Assembly: GCA_043778315.1 (NCBI GenBank)
Contig: JAYWGJ010000329.1
Span: 1-18,524 of the forward strand
Origin: JBEEMU01 sp043778315
GTDB taxonomy: Bacteria; Bacteroidota; Bacteroidia; Chitinophagales; Saprospiraceae
DNA length: 18,524 nt
Direction of reading: 5' to 3'
Positions 1 to 6,837 of this stretch are shown here, piece by piece. A program made the translations under genes and the position numbers. Positions within the stretch are counted from its first letter, which is position 1; every line of letters starts with the position of its first letter. The notes beneath the pieces were generated by a model, which saw only the letters and a program-made list of their open reading frames with translations, was not told where the DNA came from and made no database searches.

Positions 1-1
1 T

Positions 2-211
2 ACGCATTTAAACAGTAAATATGTGGCAGAGCTAAAACTATGGCGCGGCGCGAAAGCGCACGAAAAAGGACTCGTCCAACTTGCCGATTACTTAGACCGA
101 CAAAACCTCGACGAAGGCTATTTGCTCATTTTTGACCATTCGGAAGTTAAAGAATGGCAGTCGGAAGAGATAGCAGTCAATGGTAAGCATATTTTCGCGG
201 TGTGGGTGTAG
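2..211 (+). CDS. C-terminal fragment of an AAA-ATPase-like / PD-(D/E)XK nuclease-superfamily protein (5' truncated by window edge)
   Basis: The reading frame is open to the left edge of the window and ends with TAG at 209-211, so only about 69 C-terminal residues are visible. A GTG at 23 is in frame but is unlikely to be the real start, because the preceding codons (T-H-L-N-S-K-Y) continue the conserved block. The segment Y-V-A-E-L-K-L-W-R-G, followed by H-E-K-G-L-x-Q-L-A-D-Y-L-D and a final G-Y-L-L-I-F-D ... I-F-A-V-W-V, is the typical end of the large bacterial family with an N-terminal AAA-like ATPase domain and a C-terminal PD-(D/E)XK-like fold. The E-L-K supplies the ExK half of the nuclease signature. 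The family is abundant in Bacteroidota, often in many copies, and its biological role is poorly known. The catalytic Asp and the ATPase domain lie outside the window, so activity cannot be judged. Confidence 0.75.
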   Translation, partial: THLNSKYVAELKLWRGAKAHEKGLVQLADYLDRQNLDEGYLLIFDHSEVKEWQSEEIAVNGKHIFAVWV

Positions 212-226
212 AGAAAATCAGTACAA

Positions 227-271
227 AAAACCCTTGCAAAACGCCATTTTGGGTAGTTTTGTAAGGGTTTT
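227..271. terminator. Bidirectional intrinsic terminator between convergent genes
   Basis: A 16-bp stem is formed by AAAACCCTTGCAAAAC (227-242) and GTTTTGTAAGGGTTTT (256-271), with one G-T wobble and a 13-nt loop. A T-run follows on the plus strand, and the A-run before the left arm gives a T-run on the minus strand. It sits between the plus-strand gene ending at 211 and the minus-strand gene ending at 295, so it can serve both. Confidence 0.8.
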
Positions 272-294
272 TCAATTAAAAATAAACTGCAGAC

Positions 295-663
295 CTATCT
301 ATTGCCTTTCACGATAAACCACCAAAGGGCGACGTAAGCCGCAGTAGGCTGCGCGCCTTTAATCGCGTTCGTCACATCGCTCATCTTAGCGATAACGCTG
401 TTCGACGAGTTGCGAATGTCGTTGCCGTCCACGCGCAAAACCGACGAATTGCTACCGTTGCGAATGGTTTTACCGTCGCTATCCACGCTACCGACCGACG
501 AGTTGCTGCCGTTGCGGATAGTTCTGCCGTCGCTGTCGATGCGTCCGCAAGACGAATTGCTGCTGTTGCGGAGCGTTTTGCCGTCGCTGTCCATAGAGAA
601 CTGCGCGAGTACGAAGGTGCTAAAAAGCACAGATACCAATACCGTAAAGATTGATTTTTTCAT
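295..663 (-). CDS. Small secreted repeat protein, beta-flower-like (DSDGxTIRNGSNSS repeats)
   Basis: This is a 122-residue protein with a clear signal peptide at residues 1-20 (MKKS, hydrophobic core, cleavage near LA-Q). Residues 25-94 are four consecutive copies of an 18-residue repeat with consensus D-S-D-G-K-T-I-R-N-G-S-N-S-S-V-G-x-V (starts at about 25, 43, 61 and 79; the last is two residues shorter). A short C-terminal part ends in a hydrophobic run (A-A-Y-V-A-L-W-W-F-I). The pattern of turn-forming D-x-D-G and N-G/S-S-N with a short beta strand in each repeat resembles proteins called '5-fold beta-flower' in Bacteroidota annotations, whose function is unknown. That family link is from memory of the repeat style. 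The repeats are also similar at DNA level (54-bp units in 382-591). It is probably exported to the periplasm or envelope. A TAnnTTTG box lies about 65 bp upstream and the gene is monocistronic. Confidence 0.75.
   Translation of the reverse strand: MKKSIFTVLVSVLFSTFVLAQFSMDSDGKTLRNSSNSSCGRIDSDGRTIRNGSNSSVGSVDSDGKTIRNGSNSSVLRVDGNDIRNSSNSVIAKMSDVTNAIKGAQPTAAYVALWWFIVKGNR
382..591 (-). repeat. Four in-frame ~54-bp tandem repeats inside the secreted repeat protein
   Basis: Units lie at 538-591, 484-537, 430-483 and 382-429 (the last is 48 bp). Units two and three encode nearly identical peptides (DSDGRTIRNGSNSSVGSV and DSDGKTIRNGSNSSVLRV), so the array looks like internal duplication with some homogenisation. 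Confidence 0.85.
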
Positions 664-727
664 TGTAAATTGACCTTAAAATTGAATATTATAAAAAATG
701 AAATGAAATATTTTTAGTTTTCCTATA

Positions 728-735
728 CAAAAGTA
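728..735 (-). promoter_or_regulatory. Bacteroidota-type -7 promoter box for the secreted repeat gene
   Basis: The minus strand reads TACTTTTG, matching the TAnnTTTG consensus. No good -33 TTG is seen at the usual distance. A start about 6 nt downstream would give a leader of nearly 60 nt before the ATG at 663. Confidence 0.55.
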
Positions 736-751
736 CGCTTTTTTTATAAAA

Positions 752-1546
752 TTAATCTATAATCAGTGTTTTTATAATAATATAACTACCCATTATTAAT
801 ATCAACCAACCGAACGCGGGCTTCAATTGCGCGCCCGAAACCAAGCGCGTAAGCCGCACGCCTAGCCCAATACCCAATACTGCAAATGCAGAGAACGACA
901 GCAGCAGCGTCCAATCTATACTGTCTGTATTCCCTATTTTGCTTACCGCAAAACCAACTAGCGAATTGGCGGCTATGATAAGTAAAGATGTGCCTATCGC
1001 TTTTTTGAACTCCAGATGCCCTAGTATATGGAGTGCAGGCACTATCAAAAAACCACCACCCGCGCCCACCAAACCCGTTAATATACCTACAAATACCGCC
1101 CGAACAACTATTGCGAAGGTAGTATATTGTATGGTATTTATTGTTACTAACGGCGGGTCAATTATCATTTTGTAAGCTACGATAAGCATTATTATAGCAA
1201 ATATTAGCAATAAAAAAATTGACTTTGTGACTTCCACATTACCTACAATAAAAACAGTATCGGGGATTAGCGGCAGCAAAACCAAACGAGTAATACTCAC
1301 TGACAGCACCGATACACCACCAAATTGCAACGCCATTTTAGTATCAAAATTGCCCTGCTGTAAATGCGTGATACTCCCAAAAAAACTCGTCACTCCTACA
1401 ACGAAAAGTGTGTACAGCGTCGCTTGCTCTGGTGCTACCCCAAACGCATATAGCAATATAGGAAGTGCCAATATCGCACCGCCGCCGCCGACTAATCCGA
1501 GCAGCAAACCCATCAGTATTGCACCTCCGTAGCCGATTACTTCCAT
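752..1546 (-). CDS. Sulfite exporter TauE/SafE-family membrane permease
   Basis: This 264-residue, very hydrophobic protein has about eight predicted membrane segments. It shows the internal duplication of the TauE/SafE (formerly DUF81) family: a glycine-rich G-L-V-G-G-G-G-A-I-L-A-L-P motif at residues 17-29 and a second G-L-V-G-A-G-G-G-F-L-I-V-P at 158-170, each at the start of a four-helix half. Family members sit in the inner membrane and move organic or inorganic sulfur anions such as sulfite or sulfoacetate. The substrate here cannot be read from sequence, and no sulfur-metabolism gene is adjacent. Length is normal for the family. The ATG at 1546 places the first glycine motif in the first helix, as expected. 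A well-spaced TTG/TAnnTTTG promoter lies just upstream. The gene is tail-to-head with the 295-663 gene but separated by 88 bp containing that gene's own promoter box, so it is probably transcribed independently. Confidence 0.9.
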   Translation of the reverse strand: MEVIGYGGAILMGLLLGLVGGGGAILALPILLYAFGVAPEQATLYTLFVVGVTSFFGSITHLQQGNFDTKMALQFGGVSVLSVSITRLVLLPLIPDTVFIVGNVEVTKSIFLLLIFAIIMLIVAYKMIIDPPLVTINTIQYTTFAIVVRAVFVGILTGLVGAGGGFLIVPALHILGHLEFKKAIGTSLLIIAANSLVGFAVSKIGNTDSIDWTLLLSFSAFAVLGIGLGVRLTRLVSGAQLKPAFGWLILIMGSYIIIKTLIID

Positions 1547-1580
1547 TGTTTATACCGCTTTTAGGGTGTGTTTTGTATCG

Positions 1581-1609
1581 CAAAGGTAGTTTTTTTTGTT
1601 GTAAAACAA
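1581..1609 (-). promoter_or_regulatory. Promoter (TTG-N18-TACCTTTG) for the TauE/SafE-type gene
   Basis: On the minus strand, TTG (complement of 1607-1609) is followed after 18 nt by TACCTTTG (complement of 1581-1588). This fits the Bacteroidota -33/-7 arrangement and sits about 35 nt before the ATG at 1546. Confidence 0.7.
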
Positions 1610-1787
1610 CTATTTGCATTTTTTAAATTAATCGACTATGCAAGGTATAACCTTAACTTACTTTACCTGTTTTAAAGCTGTCACATCAGCTATTTATTTG
1701 ATGATTTCCACTATCAAAATTTATTTATTTCCTACATTCTACTTTTTTATTGACACAAAAACTGCTCCATGTATTAGCGTAAAGCCG

Positions 1788-1795
1788 TATGTTTG
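1788..1795 (+). promoter_or_regulatory. -7 promoter box for the large T9SS-secreted protein
   Basis: TATGTTTG matches TAnnTTTG. It lies 61 bp before the ATG at 1857, leaving a leader of about 56 nt. It falls inside the open frame upstream of 1857, which supports 1857 rather than an upstream ATG as the true start. No clear -33 box is seen. Confidence 0.5.
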
Positions 1796-1856
1796 CAAAA
1801 TAATTCCAAAAACAAAATTCAACCTATTTTTTCTAATTATTATTAAAGCAAATTGT

Positions 1857-4800
1857 ATGAAAAAACAATTACTCTACCTCATACTCTGCGCCGCACCCCT
1901 CTTCGGAGCGCAGACCACCTTTGCACAGACCACTAATGTGGTACTGACCGAAGGTTGCATCGGTAACACCACCTACGACCTAAGCTGGGTGTATGGCACA
2001 GGCGCGAACGACGGCGTATTGATTTTTGCGCGCCCAACGACACCCGTCAATCCGACGGGCAACGCATCAGTATATACTGGTGCGAACGCTAACTACACCG
2101 CCGCGACGGACTACGGTACAGGCGGGCGGCTCGTGTACAAAGGCACAGGTACGAACGTGACTATCACGGGGCTGACGCAAGGCACGAGCTATGTATTCAG
2201 AGCAGTCGCCTACAAAAATGCCACAGGTACGGTATGGGCAACGGGAACGACAAAGTCGCAGACTATTGGTCTTACCGATGTGAGTAATCTATTGGGCGCG
2301 GCAGCCAATAACAGCGCGACTATTTCGTGGGCAAACCCACCTTTGGCAGCTTGCTACGATGAAGTATTGGTGCTGGCTAACACCGCCAATACTTTTCCTT
2401 CCGCACCGTTTACAGGCTATACTGCCAATGCCGCTTACGGCGGAACGACGGGAACACCCGCGGTTCATGCGGTGTATTCGGGAGCGGGTACAGGAGTAAC
2501 GGTCACCGCACTCACCAACGGTACACCTTATTACTTTAAAATATATACCCGCAAAGGCGCAGATTGGTCGGCGGGCGTACCCGTTACCGTCACGCCAGCC
2601 GACGTTACCGTCCTCAAACCAGGTGACCTCGCGGTAGTAGGTATCAATATGGATAATGTACTCTGCACTGCAAACACCGACAAAATCAACTTCATTTTGT
2701 TCAAAGACTTCAAAGTAGGCAGCAGTATCGATATTACAGATAACGGCTACGAGCGCGTGAGCGCAGGCAAATGGGGGAATACTGAAGGCATCTACCGCCT
2801 CACTTATACCAGCACCACTAACCTAACCGCCGCTATTCCCGCAGGTACACTCCTCCAGTTGTTAGTAAATACCAGTTCCGCGACCTCTGTTATGACCAGC
2901 CGTGCAGGAGATACTTGGACAATAACCAACCTCGACGGTACCAAAGCTATAGCCTTAGCTAATGCAGGTGACCAAGTCCACTTTATGCAAGGCGGCGTAT
3001 GGCCGGCAGGCGCGCCTACCCATGCCGCAACCTATACAGGTGGCTATGTATTGAACGCCTTTACCTCTACCACATGGGACGCAGCACCAGGCGGCGCAAG
3101 TTCGGGACAATCTACGCTCTACGGCGGTTTGGATTGTTTCAGTTTCAAGCCTACGGTAAGCGGCTCGAAATGGTTGGTGTATAACGGACCCTTCACCGCA
3201 GCCACCAAAACCAACTGGCTCCTCCGCTTCCGCGACCCGACGCTTTGGACAGCACCCGCGACTTGTACTGCCTATAATGCCAATGCTGCATTCGCCAATT
3301 ATCCTATCACCATCAGCTCTACCGCGCAAGCAGTAGGCTCATGGACGGCAGCCGCAAGCACCAACAACTGGTTTGAATGTGGCAACTGGGACGACCTCAC
3401 CATACCAACCGCAACTACCGACGTAGTAGTGAACTCGAGTAACGATATTATCATAGACGCTACCGCTCCAAACGCAGCCAAATACGGCGGTGTGGCGGTT
3501 TGTCGCAACTTAACCGAAAGCGATGCTATTGGTGCTGGCGGTGGTATTGTATTTGCGGCAGCTACCGACAAGCTACAAGTAAAAGGTGACTTAGCGTTGG
3601 ACGCTAATGTCGGTTTAGCCTTAGATATGCAAATGGGCGGCACCTTAGAAGTAGGCGGCAGCTGGACCCGTCGCACCTTTGCTTTTACAGATATGAGCGG
3701 TGCTACAGGTAAAGTGATTTTTAACGGTACAGGTACACAAATTATCGCTGTTCCCGACGGTTTTAGCGAAGAATTTGCTCAATTATTGATAGACAAACCC
3801 TTCGGAACAGTCGTCACCACCGCCGATATTAGTCTCAACGTTGCCCAAAAGCTCCAATTTGTAAGCGGAGGTATTTTAGTGATACCTTCGGGTTATAATG
3901 TTCACGTTACCAACCCTATCAATACCGCTATTGCGGGATACAGTGCTTCGGGTGTGAAAGATAAATACATCGCAGGCATATTAAAACAAGATATTGATGT
4001 AAGTCAAAACTTCGTATTGCCCGTAGGCGACCTTCCGCATGGCTGCCAGCAGGCAACTATTAATTTTGCGAATGTGGGCGGCGGAACTACGCTTACCGCA
4101 GAATACAATAGCGCAAGTGCCAATTCAAGTTCTACTTATTCCTTCCTCTGCGACCTCGACAGCGAAGGCATCGCCAACGACAAAACGAGCTACACCAAAG
4201 AATCAGGTACCTGGGAATTAGATTGCGACGGCACTAACAGCACTTACAGCTATACCCTCACGCTCGACGCGGCAGGCGACAACCCTTTCGCGAGCGGACC
4301 CAATAATATGTTGCACGCAGGCGTGCGCAACGTAGATTGCGCCGCAGGCGCAGCCGCCCTCGCTACCTCTACCAACACCACCAAAAGCGGCATCGACCAC
4401 TTCTCTCCTTTCCAAATATTGAGCGGCGGAAGCACGGTGCTACCCGTAGAGTTGCTATCGTTTACCGCTCGTGCGGCAAACAAAACAGCGTTTTTGGAAT
4501 GGGCAACAGCCAGCGAACGCAATAACGACCGCTTCGAGGTAGAGCGCAGCAGCGACGGCGCAACCTTTACCAAAATAGGTAGCGTGAAAGGCAACGGCAA
4601 CTCGAGCGTAGCACTCAAATACAATTTTACTGATGTAAACGTCGCAAAAGGAATTAATTATTACCGCTTGCGCCAAATAGATTTTGATGGCAAAGCCAGC
4701 CTAAGCAAAATAGAAAGTGTTTATTTTGAAGGCAGAGCCGCAGGCATCAGCATCAACGGCAACCCTATCCGCGACGCGCTCAACTACACCTTAGCGAGCG

Positions 4801-4991
4801 ACGAAGCGATAAGCGGAACACTACAAATAGCGACCATCGACGGCGTGTTGCTCCGCAACGAGTCCATCAACTTAGCCGCAGGTTTACATACTTTCAGCGT
4901 CAATACCACTACCCTACCCGCAGGAGTTTACATTTTGCGGTTAGTAGAAACGAACGGTACGGTGAGCAATATCCGTTTTGTGAAATCATAG
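1857..4991 (+). CDS. Large secreted multidomain protein with T9SS type A sorting domain
   Basis: The frame is open from 1638, but the real start is the ATG at 1857. It begins an MKKQ signal peptide cleaved near FAQ (about residue 24), whereas the upstream 73 codons are AT-rich and contain a promoter box. The mature protein has two fibronectin type III-like beta domains (about 27-137 and 141-251, the latter with S-A-T-I-S-W and G-T-P-Y-Y-F-K-I). A G-D-L-A-V-V-G module (about 255-482) resembles a repeated Bacteroidota surface-protein domain. A beta-rich region of the N-W-x-x-x-x-N-W-D-D-x-x-x-P type starts near 492. The conserved L-P-V-E-L-L-S-F-T-A segment with E-W-A-T-A-S-E-R-N-N-D-R-F-E-V-E-R-S (about 861-955) precedes the C-terminal sorting domain (961-1044, ending in G-V-Y-I-L-R-L and F-V-K-S). 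Such proteins are exported through the type IX secretion system and anchored to the surface or released. No catalytic motif is visible, so adhesion or a structural role is only a guess. Confidence 0.9.
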   Translation: MKKQLLYLILCAAPLFGAQTTFAQTTNVVLTEGCIGNTTYDLSWVYGTGANDGVLIFARPTTPVNPTGNASVYTGANANYTAATDYGTGGRLVYKGTGTNVTITGLTQGTSYVFRAVAYKNATGTVWATGTTKSQTIGLTDVSNLLGAAANNSATISWANPPLAACYDEVLVLANTANTFPSAPFTGYTANAAYGGTTGTPAVHAVYSGAGTGVTVTALTNGTPYYFKIYTRKGADWSAGVPVTVTPADVTVLKPGDLAVVGINMDNVLCTANTDKINFILFKDFKVGSSIDITDNGYERVSAGKWGNTEGIYRLTYTSTTNLTAAIPAGTLLQLLVNTSSATSVMTSRAGDTWTITNLDGTKAIALANAGDQVHFMQGGVWPAGAPTHAATYTGGYVLNAFTSTTWDAAPGGASSGQSTLYGGLDCFSFKPTVSGSKWLVYNGPFTAATKTNWLLRFRDPTLWTAPATCTAYNANAAFANYPITISSTAQAVGSWTAAASTNNWFECGNWDDLTIPTATTDVVVNSSNDIIIDATAPNAAKYGGVAVCRNLTESDAIGAGGGIVFAAATDKLQVKGDLALDANVGLALDMQMGGTLEVGGSWTRRTFAFTDMSGATGKVIFNGTGTQIIAVPDGFSEEFAQLLIDKPFGTVVTTADISLNVAQKLQFVSGGILVIPSGYNVHVTNPINTAIAGYSASGVKDKYIAGILKQDIDVSQNFVLPVGDLPHGCQQATINFANVGGGTTLTAEYNSASANSSSTYSFLCDLDSEGIANDKTSYTKESGTWELDCDGTNSTYSYTLTLDAAGDNPFASGPNNMLHAGVRNVDCAAGAAALATSTNTTKSGIDHFSPFQILSGGSTVLPVELLSFTARAANKTAFLEWATASERNNDRFEVERSSDGATFTKIGSVKGNGNSSVALKYNFTDVNVAKGINYYRLRQIDFDGKASLSKIESVYFEGRAAGISINGNPIRDALNYTLASDEAISGTLQIATIDGVLLRNESINLAAGLHTFSVNTTTLPAGVYILRLVETNGTVSNIRFVKS

Positions 4992-5012
4992 GTATTTTTG
5001 CTTTGCGCCAAT

Positions 5013-5052
5013 AAAAAAAGCCGTTATTCTGTGAGGAATAGCGGCTTTTTTT
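5013..5052 (+). terminator. Intrinsic terminator after the T9SS protein gene
   Basis: A stem is formed by GCCGTTATTC and GAATAGCGGC (one T-G wobble), flanked by A and T runs, with a short TGTGAG-type loop and seven T residues at the end. It starts about 20 bp after the TAG stop. Confidence 0.9.
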
Positions 5053-5119
5053 ACAGTAAAATTTACATTTTTAGTTTCAATATTGTAATAAAAAAATACA
5101 CCAAACTTAGAAAAATGCC

Positions 5120-5127
5120 TATCTTTG
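5120..5127 (+). promoter_or_regulatory. -7 promoter box for the CHAT-protease gene
   Basis: TATCTTTG matches TAnnTTTG, 35 bp before the ATG at 5162. It would give a short leader of about 29 nt. No -33 TTG is found at the usual spacing. Confidence 0.55.
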
Positions 5128-5161
5128 TTATAAAAAGCAATTACAACAAAATACATTTACA

Positions 5162-6652
5162 ATGGAAGCAAAAGTAGTCATAGCGCAAGCGCAAAACCTT
5201 ATCGCAAAGGGAAACACCGACCAAGCTCTGGCGGTTTTGCTGGCGTATTTCAAAGCAGAATCGCTTTTCAAAGCGGAGGCGATTGACGATGCGCGCGCAC
5301 GAACCGTAAAATTTTGGACCAAGATTTATAAGGATAACGAAAAACAGCACCATAAAGGCATATTGAGCGATGCCGAATGTTTGGCAGAGCAAAGTACCGT
5401 AGCCGATTCACTGCTCGATTTTTTGAAAGAGTGGACAGCCGAAATAAAAGACTATAAACGTGGCAAACCACACACAAACGGCGGCGTATCGATAGAGGCA
5501 CTGCTTGACCCCGAGCCAATCACCGAAACTGCTACTGCGGGCGAAATACCCGAACCCGAAACGGACGAATGGAACGGGAATAGTCCGCCACCGATGCCGC
5601 CACCAATGCCGCCGCCGCCAATGGAGGTTCCACCACCAATGCCGCCGCCGCCGTCCGAGGGCAGCGACACTAATCCGTTGGTTGAAAATGCAGTGGCAAC
5701 CGAAGTCCCGCCCGTGATGCAAGTAGGCGTAGAGGCACGCTGTCGCGTGCGCATAGGGCAGGACGTAGCGCAAGTAACGGCGGGTTTGACGGCAGGCAGC
5801 TTTTCGGTAGATACGCAAATAAAACTGACCAAAATCGTTTCGGTGGAACTCCGCGACCCAAGCACCGACGACAATTTCGTCATCAAACCACGTCACCCTG
5901 CCGCTAATCAGCCGCTATTCAAAGGCGACGTGACGGAGTGGTCGTGGACGGTGAAACCGAATCAGGCGGGCAGCTTCGCGCTGAATTTGGTGGTCGGCGC
6001 GCTATTCAATATCGACGGCGACCACGTCACCAAATATACCGTTTTGGAGAAAAATGTGCAGGTAGAAGTCAGCACCGACGCGCCGAAACCGGCACCTATA
6101 TTGCCTACGAATAAGCAAGAAATTATATTTTTTGTGGCGGCTTCGCCGACCGATACCGCGACGCTCCGCACGGGCAACGAGTACAACGCGATAGATACGG
6201 AGGTGCAGCTCGCAGATACTAATTTCGAGTTGCTGCAATTGCAAGCAGCTACTTATACGGGTTTTATGCGGATACTGCGCAAAAAAAATCCCCAAATTTT
6301 GCATCTTTCGCTACATGGCGACCACGAAAACTTGTTTTTTGAGCGCGAAGACGGCACCTCCGACCCCATCGTTAGCTTAGTTCCGACCCTTCAAACCGCC
6401 CAAAATCTACGCTGCGTGATATTGAGTGCCTGCTACTCGGCGGCGCAAGCCACAGCCATAAAAGCCGCGCTGCCGCACCTCGCGGTGATAGGCAGCACCG
6501 ACGCGCTGCCCGACCTACACGCCACCAAGTTTTCGCAGGGTTTTTATATGACTTTGGATAATACGGCGAATTACGCCGCCGCTTTTGACTGCGGGCGCGC
6601 ACTGATAGCCGCTACCGACCCCGACATCGCGAAGTTATTGATGTTTTTATAG
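5162..6652 (+). CDS. EAD11-like / proline linker / beta-domain / CHAT-type caspase-like protease
   Basis: This 496-residue protein has no signal peptide or membrane segment, so it is likely cytoplasmic. Residues 3-95 are helical (A-x-x-L-I-A-K-G-N-T-D-Q-A-L-A-V-L-L, then D-D-A-R-A-R-T-V-K-F and I-L-S-D-A-E-C) and resemble effector-associated domain EAD11, an adaptor of bacterial conflict systems. A proline/methionine-rich linker follows (142-164). Residues 186-303 form a beta-rich domain with W-S-W-T-V-K-P-N-Q-A-G, seen in related multidomain proteins next to such effectors. The C-terminal part (318-484) is a CHAT-type caspase fold: I-I-F-F-V-A-A-S-P-T-D-T-A-x-L-R at the start, the catalytic His in L-S-L-H-G-D (H385), and the catalytic Cys in L-S-A-C-Y-S-A (C424). 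Both residues of the dyad are present, so it is predicted to be an active cysteine peptidase. In known systems EADs recruit effectors to sensor NTPases, but no partner with a matching domain is in the window. The CHAT call is firm. The EAD11 call rests on pattern recall. Confidence 0.8.
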   Translation: MEAKVVIAQAQNLIAKGNTDQALAVLLAYFKAESLFKAEAIDDARARTVKFWTKIYKDNEKQHHKGILSDAECLAEQSTVADSLLDFLKEWTAEIKDYKRGKPHTNGGVSIEALLDPEPITETATAGEIPEPETDEWNGNSPPPMPPPMPPPPMEVPPPMPPPPSEGSDTNPLVENAVATEVPPVMQVGVEARCRVRIGQDVAQVTAGLTAGSFSVDTQIKLTKIVSVELRDPSTDDNFVIKPRHPAANQPLFKGDVTEWSWTVKPNQAGSFALNLVVGALFNIDGDHVTKYTVLEKNVQVEVSTDAPKPAPILPTNKQEIIFFVAASPTDTATLRTGNEYNAIDTEVQLADTNFELLQLQAATYTGFMRILRKKNPQILHLSLHGDHENLFFEREDGTSDPIVSLVPTLQTAQNLRCVILSACYSAAQATAIKAALPHLAVIGSTDALPDLHATKFSQGFYMTLDNTANYAAAFDCGRALIAATDPDIAKLLMFL

Positions 6653-6708
6653 TGGGAATTGTATGATTTTTTTGTTACGCAAGGCTAATTTATCCAAAGT
6701 AGATGTTT

Positions 6709-6813
6709 TAAATTAGTTTGCATTATCAGGAACGCCGAAAAATAGTTAAAACGTAGTGAAACGTAGCTTTTAAGCTATTTTTCAAGTGTAGATAAATAAT
6801 GCAAACTAATTTA
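6709..6813. repeat. Small element with perfect 18-bp terminal inverted repeats and nested hairpins (possible MITE)
   Basis: TAAATTAGTTTGCATTAT (6709-6726) is matched exactly by its reverse complement at 6796-6813, spanning 105 bp. Inside, GAAAAATAG (6737-6745) pairs with CTATTTTTC (6775-6783), and TAGCTT/AAGCTA (6764-6777) forms a short hairpin overlapping the latter. There is no open frame. No convincing target-site duplication flanks it. It fills most of the gap between the CHAT gene and the glycosylase gene and could act as an RNA structure, a protein-binding site or a miniature inverted-repeat element. Confidence 0.6.
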
Positions 6814-6837
6814 GTTCAGGTACTAAAATTCTGAAAT

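Noticed and set aside
410..673. Plus-strand 87-codon frame opposite the secreted repeat protein
   Set aside because: It is a mirror of the repeat units, with a repetitive low-complexity peptide and no family resemblance. The minus-strand frame has the signal peptide and promoter.
1638..1856. 73-codon upstream extension of the large T9SS protein from an ATG at 1638
   Set aside because: It is AT-rich, contains a promoter box at 1788-1795, and would bury a perfect MKKQ signal peptide inside the protein. The ATG at 1857 is preferred.
2955..3676. Minus-strand frames of about 124 codons inside the T9SS protein gene
   Set aside because: They are shadows of a GC-richer coding region, with no start context, domain or promoter.
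5408..5896. Minus-strand 162- and 144-codon frames opposite the CHAT gene linker
   Set aside because: They arise from the antisense of the proline-rich tract (Trp/Arg/His- or Gly-rich peptides) and lie fully inside a gene with clear catalytic motifs.
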